Positions 55,969 to 64,000 of a stretch of DNA of 64,000 bases are shown here, in pieces. The notes below the pieces were generated by a model, which was not told the origin of the DNA, made no database searches, and saw nothing but the letters and a program-made list of their open reading frames with translations. How positions within the stretch are numbered: the first letter of the stretch is position 1; the number at the start of each line of letters is the position of its first letter. The position numbers and the translations under genes were made by a program. Source of the stretch: Blastocatellia bacterium (GTDB lineage Bacteria > Acidobacteriota > Blastocatellia > HR10 > J050); NCBI GenBank assembly GCA_026985075.1, contig JALSQX010000083.1:50218-114217 (forward strand), read 5' to 3'.

Positions 55969-56142
55969 CGGTTCGTCACCTCCTTCGACTTCGGTGTGAT
56001 GGTATTCACTGAGGGTATGGAGTTTGCTCTCGGCGCCGCGTGCCGGTATGATTACACCGGCCGAGCCGAGATGAGTCCGATGTGCCCGAAGAGGTGTGAA
56101 TGAACCACACCCGCGGCTCAGCTCGCTCGGCCACGGCGATGT

Positions 56143-59215
<3,073 letters not shown>

Positions 59216-59542
59216 GCCCTCGCCCATTCCTCGATGTCCGCTCCACTTCCTCTCGTATCGGAGGGGATTTCTTTGCAAGCGATGTACCAAACCACGCCCC
59301 GCCTCGACGGAATGTGGTAATGGGCTGAATCTAAATGACTTAGAGATCACCCCCGGGAATACCCGGATTCGCTGTCAATATAAAATTGCTACAATTTTGT
59401 ATGTCCAAATTAATAATCAGACATTGCTGTTATTTTTTGATCATGAGTTGATAATTTTGTCGATTTCCTCAGGGCGCTGGTAGTGGGTCATGGGTGGAGA
59501 GGAAGCCGGCTTGGTTCCAGGGGGTGTTCGGGCGGGGACGGG
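59216..59542. other. glnD upstream region with ACAATTTTGT elements
   Basis: An AT-rich spacer. TACAATTTTGTA (59390-59401) is a palindrome close to the GACAATTTTGTC found before the activator gene and glnA, and GATAATTTTGTC is at 59450-59461. A small hairpin CCGGG-AATA-CCCGG is at 59353-59366. No clear sigma-70 or sigma-54 promoter was identified. Confidence 0.55.
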
Positions 59543-60601
59543 TTATGGCTCGCGGGATTGAGCCGCGGGAGATCGGTCCACCTCGATGGGCTGCCCGTGG
59601 TGCGCCAGGGATTCTTCGACCGCGCGAATGACGCGCACCACGTCCACGCCTTGTTGAGCGGTACAGAGCTGGATGCGGCCGGTCCGAATGCAGGTGAGGA
59701 AGTACTGCGACTGAAGCTTCAGCGGCTCTTCCATATGAACGTGGGGGATGGTGACATTGCCCTCGCGGGTGAGAAGTTGAAACTCACCGAAGTCGCTGTA
59801 GTAGGGATGGCTGATGATGCGATTGTCGTAAATCTGCACCGGACCGATGCGCGACAGGTCGTCCCAGGTGACCATCTTTTTATCTCCCACGATGGTGATC
59901 TCGCGGATTTTCTTGGGATCGAGCCAGCTCACATGAATATTGGCCAGGATGTCATTGGGATAATGAAGCGAGATGAAGGCCACGTCTTCCAGACCGTCCT
60001 GGAGGAAGGCGCGTCCGACCGCCGAGACGCGTTCGGGCAGGGCATCGAGCAGGAAATTGAGGATGGAGATATCGTGGGAGGCGAGATCGTAAACCGAGTT
60101 CACATCCTGGCGAATGGGACCCAGGTTGGTGCGTTTCGCCGTGATGTAGTAGAGGCGTCCGATATCGCCGGAGGTGATGAGTTCTTTCAATTTGAGGATG
60201 CCATTATTGAAGAGGAACACATGCCCGACCATCAAGATCCGTCGCCGCTGCTCGGCCAGAGCGATGAGCTCGTGGCCTTCTTCGACGCTGTGGCAGAGCG
60301 GCTTTTCGCACAGGACGTGCTTATCGGCGAGCAGAGCTTCCCGGGCGATCTCGTAATGTGTTCGCGTCGGCGTGGAGATGACCACGGCATCCAGGTCATC
60401 GCGCGCCAATAGAGCGCGATGATCTTCGTAGAGGGCGAGGTGGTGATACTGTTGCTGGATGATGGTCAGCCGCTCGGGATTGATGTCGGCCACGGCGATG
60501 ACTTCGGCATCGGGCAGGTAGGTGAAATTTCGGATGTGATTCGGTCCCCAGTGACCGCAGCCGATGATGCCGATGCGAATTTTCTCCGGCGAAGAGGGCA
60601 T
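59543..60601 (-). CDS. Gfo/Idh/MocA-family oxidoreductase
   Basis: A 352-residue NAD(P)-dependent oxidoreductase. The Rossmann motif IGIIGCGHWGPNHIRNF is at residues 10-26, and the family catalytic segment is LLADKHVLCEKPLCHSV near residue 95. The C-terminal domain includes VYDLASHDISILNFLL, close to sugar-nucleotide or inositol dehydrogenases such as WbpB-like proteins. Its substrate is probably a sugar or cyclitol derivative. It lies downstream of arsC on the same strand, without an evident functional link, and upstream of glnD. Confidence 0.9.
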   Translation of the reverse strand: MPSSPEKIRIGIIGCGHWGPNHIRNFTYLPDAEVIAVADINPERLTIIQQQYHHLALYEDHRALLARDDLDAVVISTPTRTHYEIAREALLADKHVLCEKPLCHSVEEGHELIALAEQRRRILMVGHVFLFNNGILKLKELITSGDIGRLYYITAKRTNLGPIRQDVNSVYDLASHDISILNFLLDALPERVSAVGRAFLQDGLEDVAFISLHYPNDILANIHVSWLDPKKIREITIVGDKKMVTWDDLSRIGPVQIYDNRIISHPYYSDFGEFQLLTREGNVTIPHVHMEEPLKLQSQYFLTCIRTGRIQLCTAQQGVDVVRVIRAVEESLAHHGQPIEVDRSPAAQSREP

Positions 60602-60670
60602 ATGATCTGACGATTCCGTCGTCTGGTTCGAGGGCGCCGCTGACCTCGTCCGGTTGAGCGGAGCGCCCTT

Positions 60671-61057
60671 TCAGAGTTGTTCGAGCAACTGTTTCACTCG
60701 TCGTTCGATCTCATCACGCACCTGGCGAAACACCTCTATGGATTTCCCGGCCGGATCGGGAATATTCCAGTCCAGGCGCGCGCGCGCCGGAACGAAGGGG
60801 CATTCATCGCCGCAGCCCATCGTGATGACGTAATCCCAGGTCAATGCGGGCAGGGCATCGAAGCCTTTGGACTGCTGACCGTTGAGATCGAGGCCGCGCT
60901 CCTTCATCACTTCGATGGCCCTGGGATTCACTCTCCCTGCAGGGCGCGAGCCGGCGCTGAACGCGTTGAGGCGACCGCGTCCCAGGTGGCGCGCCCAGGC
61001 TTCGGCCATCTGGCTCCGGCACGCATTTTCGATGCACACGAAAAGCACGTTTTTCAT
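60671..61057 (-). CDS. arsC: arsenate reductase (thioredoxin/LMW-phosphatase type)
   Basis: A 128-residue protein with the phosphatase-like loop CIENACRSQMAEAW (Cys8), and the later redox pair in ITMGCGDECPFVP (Cys82, Cys86), followed by LDWNIPDPAG. This is the low-molecular-weight-phosphatase family of ArsC, which reduces arsenate to arsenite. ATG 61057 begins directly at the conserved MKNVLFVC; an upstream in-frame extension was rejected. No arsB/acr3 efflux or arsR repressor is adjacent, so a role in general phosphatase chemistry cannot be excluded. Confidence 0.9.
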   Translation of the reverse strand: MKNVLFVCIENACRSQMAEAWARHLGRGRLNAFSAGSRPAGRVNPRAIEVMKERGLDLNGQQSKGFDALPALTWDYVITMGCGDECPFVPARARLDWNIPDPAGKSIEVFRQVRDEIERRVKQLLEQL

Positions 61058-61659
61058 CTCGTCAGGAGTAACTATATCGAACGGACCATCCCGAAGCAAA
61101 CCCGGAGGATATTCGTCGCCGGGCGTGCAACCGATTCTCTTCGCGGCGAGGGAAAGTCCTCGTCAAAATCATGTATCAATCACCGATTCCGCTCCTCATA
61201 CATATACATGGATGTGCGTGGTCTGACTGTCAGAAAGTGATATGTAGAGGGGCCGCTGGGAGGGAAGTGGTACGCGGATGGTAGCATTTTCTTGACCCGC
61301 GCCCGCTCAGATTTTCACCGGGCACGAAGCGGGCGCGGGTCTCCTCGATTGGGTGGTCTTGACCTCAGGAGATCAGATCCGATGGCGTTGTGTTGGGTCG
61401 ATCAGTATCTGAGAGACCGCCGAGGTGGTTTGAGGATGAGGAGGAGAACATTCCAGTGGCATTGTGGTGAGTCGATCAGTATCTGAGGGAATCGCCCATG
61501 TGCAAAAGCACGCCACGAAGGACGTAACGCAAGCCGGCAACTTGCGTCATTCTCTATTTTCGCTGGAGAGGGACGAGGAGTCGCGCCGAACATCCTGGTG
61601 ACGTTTCCCGATGTCGCCGGTGGGCTCGATCGGCCTCTGGCCGAGAGGGGACCGCTTCC
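61058..61659. other. 600-base spacer upstream of the second sigma factor
   Basis: No convincing gene. It contains a 32-base direct repeat (61383-61414 and 61457-61488, 28 of 32 identical) and a hairpin ACGCAAG-CCGGCAA-CTTGCGT (61527-61547). Any promoter could not be assigned. Confidence 0.5.
61383..61488. repeat. 32-base direct repeat pair
   Basis: Copies begin at 61383 and 61457, 74 bases apart. The shared core GTCGATCAGTATCTGAG is identical and four positions differ over the 32 bases. The spacing is about seven helical turns, so the pair could be regulatory sites for the downstream sigma factor. Confidence 0.65.
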
Positions 61660-62250
61660 ATGGCCACTCGTCAAGGCGTTGCCGATTATGCGAAGCTGGA
61701 AGATGCTCAGCTCATCGGTCTCTGCCTGCAAGGTGAAGCCCGGGCGTGGGAAGCCCTGCTCAAGCGATATCGCCGCCTCATCTACTCCATTCCGGCTCGA
61801 AAATACGGTCTCGCTCCCGAGGATGCCGATGACGTGTTCCAGGCCGTGTGCCTCGCTCTCTTGGAGCGACTCGGCGAGTTGAAGGAGGAAGCCCACCTGG
61901 TCTCCTGGCTGATGACCACGACGCAGCGCGAATGCTGGCGGATGAGACGGCGTCGAGAGATGATCAGTCTCAACGGGGAGTGGGAAGAGAGCGACGATAT
62001 TCCCGATCCCGGCCGGTTGCCCGATGAAGTGATCCAGACTCTCCAGCAGCAGCATCTCTTGCGGCGAGGCATTGAGCAACTCGACGAACGATGTCAGAAG
62101 CTGATCCGATATTTATTCTACGAGAAAGAAGCCTGGTCGTATGAGCGCATCTCTCGGGAACTCGGCATGCCCGCCTCCAGTATTGGTCCAACGCGCGGTC
62201 GTTGCCTGAAAAAACTCAAACGCATATTGATGCGACTGGGATTGCCGTGA
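61660..62250 (+). CDS. ECF-type RNA polymerase sigma factor
   Basis: A 196-residue sigma-70-family protein. Region 2 is recognised from AWEALLKRYRRLIYSI and PEDADDVFQAVCLALLERL, then WLMTTTQRECWRMRRRRE. Region 4 is the helix-turn-helix YERISRELGMPASSIGPTRG followed by RCLKKLKRIL. The ATG has GAGAGGGG seven bases upstream. Unlike the sigma factor at 4.2-4.9 kb, it has no anti-sigma gene next to it; the following DNA is a decayed restriction/transposon region, which may have displaced its partner. Confidence 0.87.
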   Translation: MATRQGVADYAKLEDAQLIGLCLQGEARAWEALLKRYRRLIYSIPARKYGLAPEDADDVFQAVCLALLERLGELKEEAHLVSWLMTTTQRECWRMRRRREMISLNGEWEESDDIPDPGRLPDEVIQTLQQQHLLRRGIEQLDERCQKLIRYLFYEKEAWSYERISRELGMPASSIGPTRGRCLKKLKRILMRLGLP

Positions 62251-62294
62251 ATGTGCTTTTCGGGGAGCCGCGGTTGAGTCTTGTCACACCTTGA

Positions 62295-63026
62295 TTGCTC
62301 ACCATCTCGGAGGGATTGTATGAGTATTTCCTGGGCCAGTTCGTCAGCGCTGAGGGCAAGAAAGGTGGTGAGTTCTACACGCCGCGCTGCGTTGTCAAGC
62401 TGCTGGTGGAAATGCTCGAACCTTTCAAGGGCCGGGTCTATGACCCGTGCTGCGGTTCCTCGGGTATGTTCGTTCAGTCGATTGAGTTCATCGAGGCTCA
62501 CGCCACAGGCAATGGCAACGGCAGTCGCGTCCGAGCCCAGATCAGCATTTATGGCCAGGAGCTCAACTACACTACATGGCGCTTGGCCAAGATGAACCTG
62601 GCCATTCGCGGTATCGATGGAAGGATCGAGCAGAGCGACACCTTCCACAACGACTGCTTCCCCGACCTCAAGGCCGACTACATCCTGGCCAATCCGCCCT
62701 TCAACATGAAGAACTGGGGCGGTGAGCGCTTGCGCCAGGATAAGCGCTGGAAATATGGCGCGCCACCCGTTCGGAACGCCAACTTCGCCTGGGTCCAGCA
62801 TATCATTCACCACCTCGCCCCCACTGGCTATGCGGGCTTCGTCCTGGCCAACGGCTCCATGTCGTCGAACCAGTCCGGTGAAGGCGAGATACGAAAGAAC
62901 ATCATCGAGGCAGATCTGGTGGACTGCATGGTGGCCCTGCCTGACAAGCTCTTCTACACCACTCAAATCCCAGCCTGCCTCTGGTTCCTGGCTCGAGACA
63001 AGAGCGGGCGGCCCCCTGCTGGCTAG
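62295..63026 (+). pseudogene. hsdM: hsdM fragment (type I restriction N6-adenine methylase)
   Basis: The fragment encodes about 235 residues of the HsdM catalytic core: [20 protein letters not shown], the SAM motif [29 protein letters not shown] (the NPPF motif), and [20 protein letters not shown]. The N-terminal helical domain (about 150 residues) is absent; an in-frame stop lies just upstream of the TTG at 62295. The C-terminus is cut where IS630-type sequence begins. No hsdS or hsdR remains. The preserved part reads without a frameshift, so the loss is recent or the open frame is fortuitous. It cannot be a functional methylase in this form. Confidence 0.85.
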
Positions 63027-63029
63027 GCG

Positions 63030-63995
63030 GCCGGATTTCGGTGGATGCGGGGCCCGTACTGGGTCAAGCGGTTCCATCGAGAGGGCATGGCGGGTTTGCT
63101 GGACCGAATGCGGTCGGGCCGCCCCCCGGCAGTATGATGAAACGGTGCGGGGTGAGGTCATTCGGCTGGCGCGCACGCGGCCGCAGGCGCTGGGATATCC
63201 GTTTGCGCTGTGGACGGTCCAACGGCTGCAGCGGGCGGTGGCCGAGCGGCTGGGCGTGCGGCTGGCACCGTCGAGGATATGGAAATGGCTACGCGCCGAG
63301 GGGCTGCGCTGGAAACCGCAGCAGTCGTGGCTTACGGTCGACCGGCAGGCCCCCGCGTTTGTGGCCCAAAGGGGGCGATGGTGACAGCCTATCGGGCGGC
63401 CTCCGCGCACCATTGGGTCATCGGCATCGACGAAAAGAGGCCGGTGGGGGTCAAGACCTATCCGGGCCGGACGGGGCAGGATGGAGACCGGCGGGCGACC
63501 TCCGCCGCCGATTATGGCCGTCGGGGCGAGGTGTGGATTCACGGGGCATTCGAACCCCGCACGGGTCTGGCCACGGTGGTCGTCTGGCCGCGTCGGGACA
63601 GTGCCGGTCATGGGCGACGGCTCGAACAGGTCGTGCGCCCCTTCCCCGCCGACCGGTGGACATTGATTGAGGACAATCTCTCGATCCATCACAGTCGGGC
63701 TGCCCGACTGGCACTGGCCGCCGGGGACAACATTGGCGTCCTGTTTTTGCCCCAATAGGCATGCTGGCTCAACCTCATCGACCCCTGGTGGAAACAACTC
63801 GAAGCCCTGGCCCTGCGGGGACACCGCTTCGACACATTGGACGAGCTGGTGCGCACGATCGATCAAGCCGTCGCTTACTGGAATCGCCATCGCTATCCTC
63901 ATGTGTGGGGTCGCCCCCAGCGGGTCCGCCTCATGGTGCCCCAAACCATGGTCCGGTCCACGTATCGGTTCGAAATGGTGAATACATGGGTTTAG
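63030..63995 (+). pseudogene. IS630-family transposase, multiply disrupted
   Basis: Three frame segments together read as one IS630-type transposase. Segment 1 is YWVKRFHREGMAGLLDRMRS. A frameshift follows in a run of six C (about 63121-63126), then [18 protein letters not shown] and [15 protein letters not shown] second shift at about 63367-63375 leads to the DDE part ([28 protein letters not shown]). A TAG at 63756-63758 stands where the family normally has Tyr (FLPQ-stop-ACWLN); after it [17 protein letters not shown] continues to a final stop at 63993-63995. The N-terminal helix-turn-helix is missing. The element is inactive; terminal inverted repeats were not identified. Confidence 0.85.
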
Positions 63996-64000
63996 GAAAT

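Noticed and set aside
55990..56060. Sigma-54 promoter for amtB (GGCACG on the minus strand)
   Set aside because: The -24-like GGCACG is present but no TTGC at the -12 position.
61501..61547. Possible cyclic-di-GMP-I riboswitch (AACGCAAGCC near a stem)
   Set aside because: The conserved AGGGCAAACC segment and the tetraloop stem are missing; only a simple hairpin remains.
62118..63944. 608-residue open frame on the minus strand
   Set aside because: Its complement reads clearly as the sigma-factor end, hsdM core and IS630 transposase; the minus frame has no recognisable motif.

Overview
The window is a bacterial chromosome segment of moderately high GC carrying the replication origin neighbourhood. 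A TonB-type protein, an outer-membrane porin, a long YidC with a large periplasmic domain, a bactofilin and a TatA subunit indicate a Gram-negative cell plan. Tandem secreted amidohydrolases, an M28 peptidase, TPR/CHAT genes and a SAM-II-like leader would fit Acidobacteriota. That assignment is inference from gene content only; no rRNA is present.

Layout. 1-4.9 kb (minus): an ECF-like sigma factor, a zinc-finger TPR membrane protein (anti-sigma-like) and a large TPR-CHAT protease that runs off the left edge. 5.3-5.6 kb (plus): tatA. 5.7-18.3 kb (minus): rpmH, rnpA, yidD, yidC, mnmE, mnmG, rsmG, parA, parB, bactofilin, a small acidic protein, dnaA and dnaN, with parS sites in the end of rsmG and DnaA boxes on both sides of dnaA. 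18.4-30.9 kb: a cupin, an uncharacterised protein, an M28 peptidase, three tandem amidohydrolases (two lacking metal ligands), an epimerase, a phasin/PhaR pair and a sodium-solute symporter. 31-40.3 kb: a TonB-like protein, psuG-maf, a YkgJ-type protein, a GT39 membrane transferase, and a GT4 transferase with a GH130 partner.

40.8-59.2 kb is mainly nitrogen assimilation. It holds a GAF/AAA+/Fis sigma-54 activator, glnA with a readable sigma-54 promoter, a small gene, gltB behind an attenuator-like leader, and the minus-strand operon glnD-glnB-amtB followed by a porin. A palindrome, GACAATTTTGTC, stands before the activator gene and glnA, and a weaker version lies before glnD. Between gltB and the porin are ilvA and a threonine-synthase-like gene with a ThiS/MoaD-type sulfur carrier, preceded by a SAM-II-like riboswitch and terminator.

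59.5-64 kb: a Gfo/Idh/MocA oxidoreductase, an arsenate reductase, a second ECF-type sigma factor, then decayed accessory DNA: an hsdM fragment truncated at both ends and an IS630-family transposase with two frameshifts and one nonsense codon. No tRNA, rRNA or CRISPR array was seen.
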